DNA of 64,000 bases from Rhizomys pruinosus (Eukaryota; Chordata; Mammalia; Rodentia; Spalacidae). Numbering within the stretch: position 1 is the stretch's first letter; the number at the start of each line of letters is the position of its first letter. The notes under the pieces are model-generated. The model had not been told where the DNA came from. It was given only the letters and a program-made list of their open reading frames with translations, and did not search any database. Below are positions 23,639 through 33,712 of the stretch, piece by piece. The stretch lies in assembly GCA_009823505.1 (NCBI GenBank), contig VZQC01009573.1, positions 170,574-234,573 of the forward strand, written 5' to 3'. The position numbers and the translations under genes are program-made.

Positions 23639-25514
23639 GACTACTGGAATCTTGATACACAAGATCAGGGATGTAAATCTGAGGGATTCTCACCTGCCAA
23701 GGAATGAGACCAGTTGAGCACCAAATACATTAACTTCAATAACCTAAAACACATCTAATATATATTTTAAAACTTACAAGTGGAAAGACCTTATTGATTA
23801 TCATTAGAAGACATCAAAACACCAAAACACTATTCTTTTTGACAAGCAAAAAAAAGAAAAAAAGCCTTTATTTCTCCTTTCCTATGCAAGCTTCTATTCA
23901 GGGTTACCACAGATTGTCAAGGGAGAATTCTTCAGAAGTCAAGCTAAAAATTTAGATAGATTGATTTAGAAAAATCATCATTTTTTTCAACTCAATGAAA
24001 GATGTAGGTATTGCTTGCAACTGAATGCTAAAACCAGTAGTTGAATGTTGGTGGGGAATTATGTTGCAGAGATGAAACTGACTTGGCATTAAGTGAGGGG
24101 TCAAAGTCAGCATCATTTAAAATAAGCTGATCAATACTGTGCTTCTAATGTGAGAAGGTACTTGCTACTAAGTATTCTTGTTAAAATAACACCAGAATTC
24201 AACGAATCCTCTGAATCTAACATGATATAAATGAAGCACGGAGCAGAAGAGCATGTTAGATAACATCTGAGGATGCAGCAAGCAAATATGGAAGACAGGA
24301 GATTCACGCCGTGTTTTGAATGGGAAAAGAGAAAGAGAAGTCTTGTAAATACCAAAAATACTTATACAATGTATCAGTCAGATGCAGTGTTTGGCACTGG
24401 GATCCAATGTAAACAAACTAGGCAATTTAGAGAAGACAGGGAGGTTGGAATACATCCTGAGTATTCTGTGGTTTAAAGAGCTATTATAAATTATGTTACA
24501 AGTGATATTGGTTCCTGCTAAAATTTTATGCTTTTACAACTACTTATTTGTTTGTTGCTGATACATACTAAAGTATGCAGGGAAAACAACATAAAGTCTG
24601 GAATTGCTTTCAAGCACTCTAGCACAAAATAAAGTAAATATAAAGCCGGGTGAAGACAAAATAAGAACAAAATGCTTAAAGGTATTGAAATCAGGTGATA
24701 GGCAAATTTCTTCCATCTTCATATAAGTCTTAAATTTCTCCTTTTTAATAAAAAAGAATAAATTAATTACCAATTGGTCTAGAGAAATAATTGCAATTTC
24801 TTGTTGAATAGAAAAGCCAAAAAAAAGCAATTATAATATGACCTCGTTTTTATAAAATTACAACCTGGTCTCATAAAATATGCTTGCAGGTAGTTAGGTT
24901 ATATATATACATATATATTCACATATGATTTTCTGAACAAGAGAATTATTTGGAAAGACAAATGTTACTTTGCAAATTGGAAGTGGAAGCTGATATGAAT
25001 GGAGAAATGTAAGGACAAATATAAATAAGATTTGGTATTTTAAAAGTAATGTTATATGACTCAGCATATACCTTTATGTGAAATTATATGAATACATGTA
25101 ATTTTTATACATTTAAATCTGCCCAAATTTCTAAAATCTGGTGAGTTTCTTGGCCCTGATGCCATGATACTTGTAGTAAACCTCTGACATCTGATATATA
25201 AGAGGAGTGAGAACATACCAGGAGCCTTCAGAAGCAGCACACCACAAGCTGAAGGGAGGCAAATAGAATTGGGTGTGTGGTAGGGTCTTTGGGATGGGGG
25301 CTGACTGGAAATCAATACCTCAGGATGCCCTGAAACAAACACCACTGTGGTGTGTGAATGAGATGGCAAGGAAACAAAATGAAATGTCAGCAGGCCATAC
25401 CACAGACAACCAACATGTCTTTCAGAGCCTAAGCATCCATAGAAGGTTCACAGTCACTGGGCAGCGAGGAGCAGAGGATGAGCACTGACCAAGGAATAGA
25501 GGTCTAGAGTATAT
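23639..25514. other. Unassigned sequence, no gene seen
   Basis: About 1.9 kb of AT-rich, unique-looking DNA. A short TA-rich stretch lies at 24,900-24,922. Open frames (up to 102 codons) have no splice or promoter context. Confidence 0.45.
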
Positions 25515-25695
25515 GCTTTGCCTTGGCTTAGACACGTATCAAGTATGGACCTTAGAAGAGAAGCTTGTTTTCAGTTTCTACATATGTAAAATGAGAGTGC
25601 AAATAATACCTCACCCACGATGATCATGTAAGATAACAAATGCCTAAAAGGAGGCGAACTAAAGAATGCTAGGTATATGAAAGTGTCAGAAAGGT
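25515..25695 (+). mobile_element. MIR SINE
   Basis: 'tttcagtttctacatatgta' followed by 'aaaatgagagtgcaaataat' and 'acctcaccc' matches the MIR core, and 'gatgatcatgtaagataaca' its downstream part. Confidence 0.7.
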
Positions 25696-25811
25696 TTACT
25701 GCCTTCCTCTACACTTGTACATGTACTTGTACATGCATCCATACATACACTTACCATTCCCATAGATACCCACTATAGAAATGTGTAAGATTCATCTGTA
25801 AAGATGCTCTC

Positions 25812-26064
25812 TTGGCCATTAAGAGCGCCGACCGCTCTTGCAGAGGACCCGGGTTCGATCCCCAGCACCCACATGGCGGCTGAGAACCGTCTGTGACTCC
25901 GGTTCCAGGAGAACTCCAGTTCCAGGGGAATCCGAGACCCTCTTCTGACCTCCGCGGCATCGCACGACACGGGTGCGCAGACCTGCATGCAGACAATACA
26001 TTCATACACATAAAAAAGTAAATAAAGATAAATAAATTCCTCAAAAATTCAAAAAAAAAAAAAA
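25812..26064 (+). mobile_element. Young B2-superfamily SINE, 5'-truncated
   Basis: It starts inside the A-box region ('cattaagagcgccgaccgct') and has an intact B box (gggttcgatcc, 25,850). The 17-bp unit is present twice (25,895-25,911 and 25,912-25,928), followed by the window's young 3' half (gcatcgcacgacacgggtgc). An A run at 26,051-26,064 ends it. The head that normally precedes it is missing. The open frames on the minus strand here are repeat-derived. Confidence 0.9.
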
Positions 26065-26087
26065 GCATGCTCCTCTTCGGTGATGCA

Positions 26088-26200
26088 GAATGGCTGTAGT
26101 TCAAGAAGCGAACACTGGCTGTTCTTGCAGAAGACCCAGGTTTGATTCATAGCACCCACATGTATGAAATGCACAAAGCTTAAATAAAAATTGGCTTTGA
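26088..26200 (+). mobile_element. B2-superfamily SINE remnant
   Basis: 'ctgttcttgcagaagaccca' followed by 'ggtttgattcatagcaccca' is the B-box part of an older B2/B3. Its 3' half is mostly deleted before a 'taaataaaaa' tail. Confidence 0.65.
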
Positions 26201-26220
26201 AAAAAATTGTTCTGATAAGT

Positions 26221-26328
26221 AGAGCTTCTGGCTATCTTCAATAGGAGAACTTCCGGCCTGTCTATCTGCCATGGGAGAGCTTCCGGCCTGTCTATCTGCC
26301 ATAGGAGAGCTTCTGAACCCTGCATGCT
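26221..26328. repeat. 30-bp tandem repeat, about 3.5 units
   Basis: Units starting 'agagcttctggctatcttca', 'agaacttccggcctgtctat', 'agagcttccggcctgtctat' and 'agagcttctgaaccctgcat' follow each other at about 30 bases. The two central units differ at two positions. Confidence 0.8.
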
Positions 26329-26694
26329 GCTGTGATATTCCAACCAGTGAAGTTTTGCTATGTATTTGAAAATGTGTACTGTGTAGAAAAAAAGAAATGT
26401 ATGAAGAAAAGTGTCTGAACTGAATATGTACACCTTTTCTTACTGGTCATTATTCTCTGGACAATACAATATACATTTATATAACATTTACACTGCATTA
26501 GGTATAAATGATCTAAAATTGACTTAGTAATTACACTGTATTGGGTATAAGTAATCTAACAATGATTACATGCAAATAGTATTTTATATAAGGATCTTGA
26601 TAATTTATAGATTTTGGTGTTTTTTTCTAGGTGTCCTAGAAATAATCCCCCCTGGATATCAAGGAACAATTGTATACACATATGTATGACAGAA
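26329..26694. other. Unassigned AT-rich sequence
   Basis: A short internal echo occurs: 'acactgcattaggtataaat' near 26,490 and 'acactgtattgggtataagt' near 26,533. No gene or named repeat recognised. Confidence 0.45.
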
Positions 26695-26805
26695 ACACAA
26701 GTCTTCTCCCAACCTACAGATGGGGAAATCAAAGCTTAAACACCTTAAGAATCTGATGGTCACACAGTAGGGCAGCTATTATAATGCTGGGATGCAACAG
26801 AGGCA
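26695..26805 (-). mobile_element. MIR SINE fragment
   Basis: 'ctacagatggggaaatcaaa' followed by 'gatggtcacacagtag' is the antisense MIR core (gaggaaactgaggc ... ggtcacacagct). Confidence 0.65.
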
Positions 26806-26934
26806 TATTCTGGAAATAGTCTCATTCATTGTGCTCAAATATCATTTATGATCTAGAATAGAGTCTTTAATCGTTGACCTAGAAAACTTACAAAACCAGG
26901 TGCTATGAATGAATTATGCCTATCAAATTTACAG

Positions 26935-27240
26935 GTTCCATACCCCCAGTGGTAGTATTTGGATGTGGAACCTTTGGAAAGCCATCAGGGTTAGGTAAAG
27001 TCATGAGTTTGAGTCTCCTGATAGGATTCATACCTTTACTAGAAGAGACACCAGGAAGCTCTCACCTTAGCCATGGGGCAGGTAGGAAAAAGTGATTGTC
27101 TATAAGCCATGAAAACAAAACAAACAAACAAAAAAATAAAAACAGAAACCCAACCCTACTGGACCTTGAGCTTAGACTTTCCATGCTCCAGAATTGTTAG
27201 AAAATAAACGTTGGCTATTAAAGCCATCTAGACTATGGCT
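26935..27240 (+). mobile_element. MaLR-type LTR (MLT/MST-like)
   Basis: 'gtggtagtatttggatgtgg', 'ggttaggtaaagtcatgagt', 'aagagacaccaggaagctct' and 'ccagaattgttagaaaataa' keep the order of the old mammalian MaLR LTR that ends near 'cctccagaactgtgagaaat'. It is solo and diverged. A local AAC-rich patch (27,115-27,135) is a later change. Confidence 0.6.
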
Positions 27241-27334
27241 CAGCAGGGTAAGACATCAGTGAAGAGCCTCTACTTCATGTTCTCACAATATCCTGAACTT
27301 CCCAGAACATTTCTACAGCACCACATTGTTGGTG

Positions 27335-27540
27335 CTACTTCCTAGCAATAAGACCTTGCGCAAATTACTTTAGATGTCCTCTATCTCTGTTTCCTTTTCT
27401 GGACAATGGGGAAAATAATGGGGACGTGCCTCCTAAGATCTTCCCATATCTTTTTAATGACTAGGTACATTATGTTATGATGATTAATTCATGGAAAACA
27501 TGAACTCACCTAGAACGGTGCTTGACAATAAAGTATAAAG
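27335..27540 (+). mobile_element. MIR SINE
   Basis: 'aataagaccttgcgcaaatt', 'ctctgtttccttttctggac' and 'aatggggaaaataatgggga' match the MIR core in order. The end near 27,510 (gaacggtgcttgacaataaa) matches the MIR 3' part. Confidence 0.75.
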
Positions 27541-27565
27541 TAAAGAGTAAAGAAAAAGTAAACAA

Positions 27566-27720
27566 GCCGGGCCGGGCGTGGTGGTGCACACCTTTAATCC
27601 TGGCACTCGGGAGGCAGAGGCAGGTGGATCTTTGTGAGTTCAAGGCCAGCCTGGTCTACAAAGTGAGTTCCAGGACAGCTGGGACTACAGGGAGACCCTG
27701 TCTCGAAAAGACCAAATAAA
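27566..27720 (+). mobile_element. B1 SINE, well preserved
   Basis: 'gccgggcgtggtggtgcaca' through 'gttcaaggccagcctggtct' to 'gaccctgtctcgaaaagacc'. It retains the CpG pairs of the head, so it is one of the youngest B1s here. It ends in a tetranucleotide AAAT tail. Confidence 0.95.
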
Positions 27721-27740
27721 TAAATAAATAAATAAATAAT
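27713..27740. repeat. (AAAT)n microsatellite
   Basis: About seven AAAT units form the grown tail of the B1 at 27,566. Confidence 0.9.
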
Positions 27741-27929
27741 AAAAGAAAATAAAAGAAAAAGTAAACAGTAAAGAACAAGGAAGAGAAGCTGCAGTCATGG
27801 CATTTTGTCACTCTAGTGGACTGAACTGCAGACTCAGAAGGGCTAGAGACTTCAACCACCTTGTTTACAACACAGTGACTTGACACATATTTGCTAAATG
27901 ATGAAAAAGAATGGATGATCAGCAAGAGG

Positions 27930-28061
27930 AAAAGAATTTTCAGGAAGTGTATTCTGTACCTATAAATAGAAACAAAAGAATTTTCAGGAAGTGTATTCCA
28001 TACCTATAAATAGAAACAAAAGAATTTTCAGGAAGTGTATTCCGTACCTATAAACAGAAAC
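27930..28061. repeat. 44-bp tandem repeat, 3 units
   Basis: Three consecutive 44-base units begin at 27,930, 27,974 and 28,018, each starting 'aaaagaattttcaggaagtg' and ending in a 'tagaaac' or 'cagaaac' form. They differ at only a few positions. Confidence 0.93.
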
Positions 28062-28066
28062 AAAAG

Positions 28067-29573
28067 CTATTTTCTAAAAGGTTTTGAGCATAAATTTATA
28101 AGTTGCAATTTAATTGATACACAACTGAAAAGGTGGAGAGAGACTAGTATAGTATAATATTCTTTGAAGAGCTGTCCTGTGCATAGTAAAATATCCATCG
28201 AAGAAGTGTTGGGGGTGTACTCCATATTAAAGTTGCCTGAACAACCGTTGCACGGTTTTGGGGTTTTTTTCACTTAATATTAGTGCAATATTTTACTGAA
28301 GGAAAGTTTGAGACTTGATAGTCATGGAGTTTGTCTACTGCTTGAAGTGACATTTCCTTTCATAATTCTGGGCACATGTGGAGATGAGTAAACTAATCCC
28401 AAGCCTGGGAATTCTGGTTGCTGGTTTTCCAAAAATAAACATGTCATGTACTGAAACTTACTCTCTATTGTTTAATTTCCAACTGTCTGCTCAGCAAATC
28501 AGAATGACAAAGACAACAGTTATTTCGGGATGAGGTTGCCACATGCATTACAGAAAATGCATCTCATTTCAAACCTTAGGCTTGTTCATGACAAAAGATC
28601 AATGAAAATGTAAATTTAAAAATATTTCTCATTGCTTCCAGAACATGGGTGATTATGAGTCTTTAATTTTGTTTTGATGGAAATCATAAAGTAAGGGCCA
28701 TGGATATATCGCACAATTACAGCCCCACAGTCTGCATAAACAATCTGCATTGCTAGGCAAACCTTTTATCGCCTGAACAAGTCTGGAAGACAATGAGAAC
28801 AGTAAGTAAGTTAGATTTAAAGGCAAGAAAGAGGGTGACATGTGGCCAAGGAAGCTGCAGCAGACAGGGAGCCTGTTCGATCCGTTACCAGGACCACAGG
28901 TGACTATCTTTCAACCTTATCACATATCTCAAAACATCAGAGCTTAATTTCCACCCTGGACTAAATCATCTGAAGAAATTTGGAAATGTTGTCCCACTTC
29001 TCTGAGCTATAAATAAATTGCCAAATTCTATCCTCAAAACAAAGAGGAGAGGCATTCTCTCGCTCCAGTCTCAGTAACTTCAGGGCAACCAAGAAAAATG
29101 AAGCTTCAAAGAGAGTTTGAATATAAATATCTGTACTCGACAATCGGTCATCTGTGTCAGAACCTACTCACCTCCTCTGTGGAAAAGATGAAGGGGATCT
29201 ATGTATGCAATCATTCTGTATGTTCATTTGGAGAGATCAAGTCAGGTTAGAGGGAAAGTCAATCGACAGCTGTCACTGGAGCTCCTGAACCTTCAAAGCT
29301 CTGACTGGCAGGAATAATGAGCTAATTAAATAAATTCTAAATAATGCTGATCATTTTCTTCTTGGCTTCCCTCATAGTGAGAGTCTTCACTGAGGGTGAT
29401 TACTTTGTAGTTCTGACGCTTCCACATTGTTCCAATGACACTTCACTCTTCCCCTAGGTTCTACCATCTAGGCGTGTGACTTTGAATAGTACCTGTGTGT
29501 GATGATGTACAAGCTTATACCCCTGGCTGCTGCAGGAGTTCTAGACTTTGAGATCCAATATCCCATTTAATTT
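28067..29573. other. Unassigned sequence, no gene seen
   Basis: About 1.5 kb without recognised repeats, directly left of the retroviral remnant. It looks less decayed and more compositionally balanced than its surroundings, so it is a candidate for ordinary unique intergenic or intronic DNA. No exon found. Confidence 0.45.
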
Positions 29574-29800
29574 TGTCTATCAGGGTAAAGAATAGAAATT
29601 ATAAAGACAAAAATGACAAAAATCAAAGCAGAAATTAACAAACAGGCCCTGACTACTTGTACCTTACTCCTAGTGACCAATCTCAAGAAAGACAACTGGT
29701 GCAGTAAATTTTGCAGCCACAAGACACATTAAGCTATAATCATATCCTACAATTACATCTCCTTCATTGTAGTTTAGGAAAGAACTCAAAAATCACTTAC
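29574..29800 (+). mobile_element. 5' LTR remnant of the retroviral element
   Basis: It begins TG near 29,574. Words in common with 33,713-33,950 include 'ctgactacttg' against 'atgactacttg' and 'ccaatctcaa', followed by a gt-ca-rich stretch ('tgcagtaaattttgc' against 'tgctgtaacttttgc'). It lacks about 68 bases that the right copy has near 33,814-33,881. The end is uncertain, and no primer-binding site could be read. Confidence 0.5.
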
Positions 29801-30045
29801 AATGAAACTGTCATGGTTTTGTCAGAAGACCCCCACCTGAGACGGGATGTCAATACTGTATTCTCTTAAGTTAGCCCATCTTTTGGCATTCCTCTGGCTT
29901 GGTGCTGTCAGCTGTCAAGGCCTGCCATACAGTTCTGCTATAGACCCCACACATTACCCAACAAGTTCCCCCTGAAATCTGAGATGTCTCCATTCCTAGA
30001 GATGCACTTACCTGTCATAATTGTGCTAAGGAATTTCTTCAAAGG

Positions 30046-30210
30046 CCTCAATATCATTTAAGACCCAAAGTGGAGAAAGTCATACAGCCTCTCATTGTTG
30101 AATTTCTGGCTATTGAGTGAGTGCCCTCCACCCCCACCCCCACCCCATTAAACTCTCCACAGCAGTAAAGAAGCAGATGGATCTTAAAGAATGGTCAAGG
30201 ATCCGAGGAC
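30046..30210 (+). pseudogene. Retroviral pol (RT N-terminal) trace, broken
   Basis: From 30,046 a frame reads like the short Pro-Gln-Tyr...Leu-Arg-Pro stretch that opens retroviral reverse transcriptase, until a stop at 30,118. A second trace in another frame (30,167-30,205) resembles the following Lys-x-Asp-Gly-Ser ... Val-x-Asp motif. They are separated by a C-rich stretch (30,127-30,147) and a frame change. The catalytic motif is not present. This supports a class-I-like pol but is short. Confidence 0.5.
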
Positions 30211-30282
30211 TAGAAATGAGACAGAGTCCCAGTCTACCCTGTAATCCTCAACCTTTACACTCTCTTGGGAGTAGGTAGTTAA

Positions 30283-30317
30283 TCTTCATTGTCAGCTTTT
30301 GGGGCTGACAATGAAGA
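30283..30317. repeat. 14-bp perfect inverted repeat (hairpin)
   Basis: The arms are tcttcattgtcagc (30,283-30,296) and gctgacaatgaaga (30,304-30,317) around a 7-base loop. The second arm overlaps the first base of the direct repeat that borders the B2 at 30,326. Confidence 0.85.
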
Positions 30318-30325
30318 ATCACCAT

Positions 30326-30543
30326 AGAGGGGCTAGAAGGATTGCTCAGTGGTTAAAATCACTGGCTGCCCCTACAGAGAACCCTGGTTTGGTTGCCAGC
30401 TACTGGTGGTTAATAACCAGTTCCAGGGGATCTGACACCCTTTTCTGACCTCCATGAGCATTACTCGACACAGGTGCACTTACATACATCCAGGCAATAC
30501 ACTCATACACATAAAAAGTAATAAATAAAATATTTTAAAAACA
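30326..30543 (+). mobile_element. B2-superfamily SINE inside the retroviral element
   Basis: Head 'ggggctagaaggattgctca', B-box part 'ccctggtttggttgccagct', then the older B3-type 3' half and an A-rich tail. The direct repeat aatcacca lies at both ends (30,317 and 30,544). The 17-bp duplication is absent. Confidence 0.9.
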
Positions 30544-30551
30544 AATCACCA

Positions 30552-30705
30552 CTGGGCATGGTGGTGCACACCTTTAATCCTAGCACTTGGGAGGCAGAAG
30601 CAGGCAGATCTCTGTGAGTTCAAGACCAGCGTGGTCTACAGGGTGAGCTCCAGGCCAGCTGGGATTAAAGGGAGACCCTGTTTCAAAGATATATTAAAAA
30701 AAATA
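30552..30705 (+). mobile_element. B1 SINE directly behind the B2
   Basis: 'actgggcatggtggtgcaca' to 'gaccctgtttcaaag'. It follows the B2 and shares the flank aatcacca (30,544 and 30,706), so it appears to have inserted at the same short target. Confidence 0.92.
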
Positions 30706-30729
30706 AATCACCATGGAAATCTACCTCTG

Positions 30730-31026
30730 GGAGGGAATTTCCAGGAAGTTTAATTGAGGAGGGAAGACACAGCTGAGGTGAGCAGCCACCTTCTTGCAGG
30801 TTGTAGTCTCAGATTACTAGAAAGGACAAAGTGAGCTGAGTGCCAGCACTCATCGCTGTCTGCTTCCTGTGGGCCCAATGTGACCAGCTGCCTCCTGGCC
30901 CTACCCCACGCCTTTTCCACCAAGTGGGACTGTATCACTGAACTCTGAGCAGAAATAAACCCTTCCTCCCTTTTGATGCTTCTTAGCTGGAATTTGGTCC
31001 CAGCAGCAAGAACAGTAACTAATACA
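30730..31026 (+). mobile_element. MaLR-like LTR fragment inside the retroviral element
   Basis: 'gctgtctgcttcctgtgggc', 'agaaataaacccttcctccc' and the end 'caagaacagtaactaatac' match the right part of the repeat family seen at 6,813-7,180 and 58,024. The left boundary is approximate. Confidence 0.55.
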
Positions 31027-32580
31027 GATCCCTGCCACTGTCTCTTACGGTAGTAGACCTTAAGAATGTTGTATTTCCATCCACCCAGACTCTAAGTTCC
31101 TATTTGCTATCAAATGACAGGAACCTTCTTCCTAGGTTACTCAGTAGCTTTCCTGGACTATCTTATCTCAGAGCTATTGAAATAGCCCTCATTTTTCCAG
31201 ACAGGCCCTATCTGAAGACCTGTCCCCCCTTAAATTTTCTGCTGGGAATAGTCCATATATAGGTAATCTATCCAGTTTTAGCCTGGACAACCCCACTTTA
31301 AAACACTATCTTAACTCTTCAAAAAGTAGCCTCGTGTAAATATAAGGTTTCTCCTTCAGAGGTTCAAATCTCCCTGCAAAAGGTCTAGTCCTGGAAATTA
31401 CACTAATCCCAGGCACAAGAAGCCTTTCCTATCACAAGATTCTCATTTTAACTCTAGGAACCACAACCACAATATAAGAAAGGACCTTCTTGGGAATGAC
31501 AAGATCTTGAAGAACCTATATTCCTCAGTTTGGCTTGATAACTAAATTCCTCTATGAGGAGACCAGGGGAAGAGCCACTGGACCAGACCATTGAGCTAGC
31601 ACGGGCTCTGGACCTCCTAATTCAGGCACTTCTCTCTGCCCCAGCATGAGCTCTCCCCAATCTTTCCAACCCCTTTTCTCTATATGTATATGAGAGAAAC
31701 CAGAAAAGAACTGGGAGATTTAACCTAAAATTTGGGGCCCTTCCAGGACCTAGTCACGTGTCTTTCCAAGTCATTAGAGTTGGTGGCACGGGATGATGGT
31801 TCCCTTGTATCCCATCACTGGCATTGTGGGTCTCCTAGGCAGTGAGGCTCTAAACTAACCTGGGACATAGTATGATGGTTTACATACTCCCATCAGATCC
31901 TGACTCTCAGACAAGAGAATCAACAAGGCTTAGATTCTTCTTACATAAACTCTAGAGTTTACCATAAAATCTTGTCAAAGCCAGGAGTGGCATCATGTGC
32001 CACTAATCCCAGTACTCGTGAAGAAGAGGTAGGTGGATCTTACCACCTTGGCTTCATATCTGTGAATTTCTGGGTGAAGACAATCAAGGCTGCCACTGAC
32101 TGCCAGGACCAACACAGTGTCAAAGCTGCCACATCACTTTAGGCATGTCTCCTCATAGTAACTTGGGAGATCCTCCCAGAGGATGAAAGACTATTCAGTG
32201 CTGTTTAGACTAGGCCTTATCAAATACTACTCACATCTACAACTACAGTCAACTCACAAGGCCTATCACTATGGTGCATTTGCCCAGATCTAAGATTGCT
32301 CCAGCCCCAGAAGCTCAAGTATGTTAGGCTAGGAGTCTCTTAGAGAGATTCCCATCTCTTCTTTTGGTATGACCCATGTGAAACTCACCTTCGAACAGCT
32401 CTAATTTTAATGAGTAACTGAGATTCTTTCCTAACCTTTCTAAGTTCTATGATATGATGTTATAAGCTCTCTCCTTTTATTCCCTCAATGTTCTACAAGA
32501 TTCAACCTAGTTTATGGAATTCATTCTAGAACTGTTCATTCAGGAAGTCTTCTAAGACTAGTCCTGGACCAGGGTCATCA
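31027..32580 (+). pseudogene. Retroviral interior, pol remainder, poorly readable
   Basis: About 1.5 kb between the LTR-like insertion and the antisense B2. Near 32,237-32,306 the wording resembles the C-terminal end of retroviral integrase (Thr-Val ... Gly-Leu ... Trp ... Leu-Lys-x-Ala-Pro), but in two frames. The rest is a plausible but unproven pol stretch with many stops. A B1 fragment lies at 31,978-32,042. Confidence 0.4.
31978..32042 (+). mobile_element. B1 SINE fragment
   Basis: 'gccaggagtggcatcatgtg' followed by 'ccactaatcccagtactcgt' is a 5' B1 piece of about 65 bases. Confidence 0.6.
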
Positions 32581-32581
32581 C

Positions 32582-32778
32582 TTTTTTTTTTTAATTTTTT
32601 TATTTCTTTCTGTATGTGTATGAATGTACTGTCTGCATGCAAGTCTGTGCACCCCTGTCATGCAATGCCGTGGAGGTCAGAAGAGGGTCTCGGACTCACC
32701 TGGAACTGGAGTTCTCCTGGAATTGGAGTTTCAGACGGTTCTTGGCCGCCATGTGGGTGCTGGGGATCGAACCTGGGT
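32582..32778 (-). mobile_element. Young B2-superfamily SINE
   Basis: Antisense: T-rich start, 'tgtgtatgaatgtactgtct', then the 17-bp duplicated unit in antisense (about 32,699-32,732), and the B-box part 'gggatcgaacctgggta', where the copy ends before its head. It belongs to the duplicated young lineage, so it entered the retroviral remnant relatively late. Confidence 0.9.
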
Positions 32779-32799
32779 AATCCACTTACCTAGAGTTAT

Positions 32800-33690
32800 G
32801 ACCTACATATTTTCCCACTTACCCCAACATCATTGAGCTCCTGTAGTTGGCATAGGTTTTCTTCTCATCTTCACAATTACCGTTATCATCTTTCTTACCT
32901 GTCTTATAGGAATCACCCTATGGTGTGTCACTTTTAACCATTATGATTTTTGTTCTCCTCCTCCCCCTAATTCAGCCCCTATAGTTACCTCACCTTATCA
33001 ATTTCTCCATCATTATCTCCTCAAACAGCACAGCTCAACCATTGCAAAAGACTGTTGGCTTTGTTATCTCTAATTGCTAATCAGCAGGCCTCAAGGCCCT
33101 TCAGGACCAGGTTGGATCTCTTGCCTCAGCAGTACACTGAAACGGTCATGCCCATGATATGCTTATAGCAGCCCAAAGGGGTACTTTCCTGCCCCTTGGA
33201 GAAGAATGGGACATTTATGATAACCCATTATGGATTGTCTAAGATGCAGGTGAATGCAAACATTTGATTAAGACAGACAGCCTCAAGGGGATAGCTCCTA
33301 TATCTATTCTATATTCTATAGTAGGGTACATGGGACTGGCATTCCTGATTACTACCTCTTCTGGGTCCACCCACCTTTGTAATTCTCCCTTATTTGTATG
33401 ATCTTATGGTGCATTTGGTATTTTTCAGATTACAGGTCATTGAGTTTCAGCTGGTATTGTCTCAGTGACAGCAACCATTACCATTAATATCTGATGTCTC
33501 CCATTAGCAAGGACCTCTCTGCTTCCAAGAGATGACACAGTCAACATCTTATAATAACTGCTCCCTCACCTCTGCAAAATGCCACCAAGCCCTTCACACC
33601 TATGGGTCTACTACTATACTACAAAGTATCAATGCCACCCAGGGCTATTTGATACCCCTACACAGCTCTGAAAAAGCTCCATCCATTGTC
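32800..33690 (+). pseudogene. Retroviral env-like trace, broken
   Basis: A strongly hydrophobic frame at about 32,843-32,925 is followed at 33,053-33,064 by codons for Cys-Trp-Leu-Cys. That motif in the surface subunit of class-I retroviral envelopes lies near the N-terminus after the leader. A stop follows within a few codons, and later frames change repeatedly, so there is no continuous product. The position between the integrase-like trace and the right LTR fits env. It is a fossil with no coding capacity. Confidence 0.5.
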
Positions 33691-33712
33691 CAATGATTTC
33701 ATCTTGATGATC

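Noticed and set aside
25751..26104. Three overlapping minus-strand frames with cysteine-rich text
   Set aside because: They translate the antisense of a young B2. Similar text recurs at 32,624-32,836 and 40,691-40,873 in other B2 copies.
27930..28061. The possibility that the 44-bp array is a CRISPR
   Set aside because: The units are contiguous with no spacers, and the genome is a mammal's.
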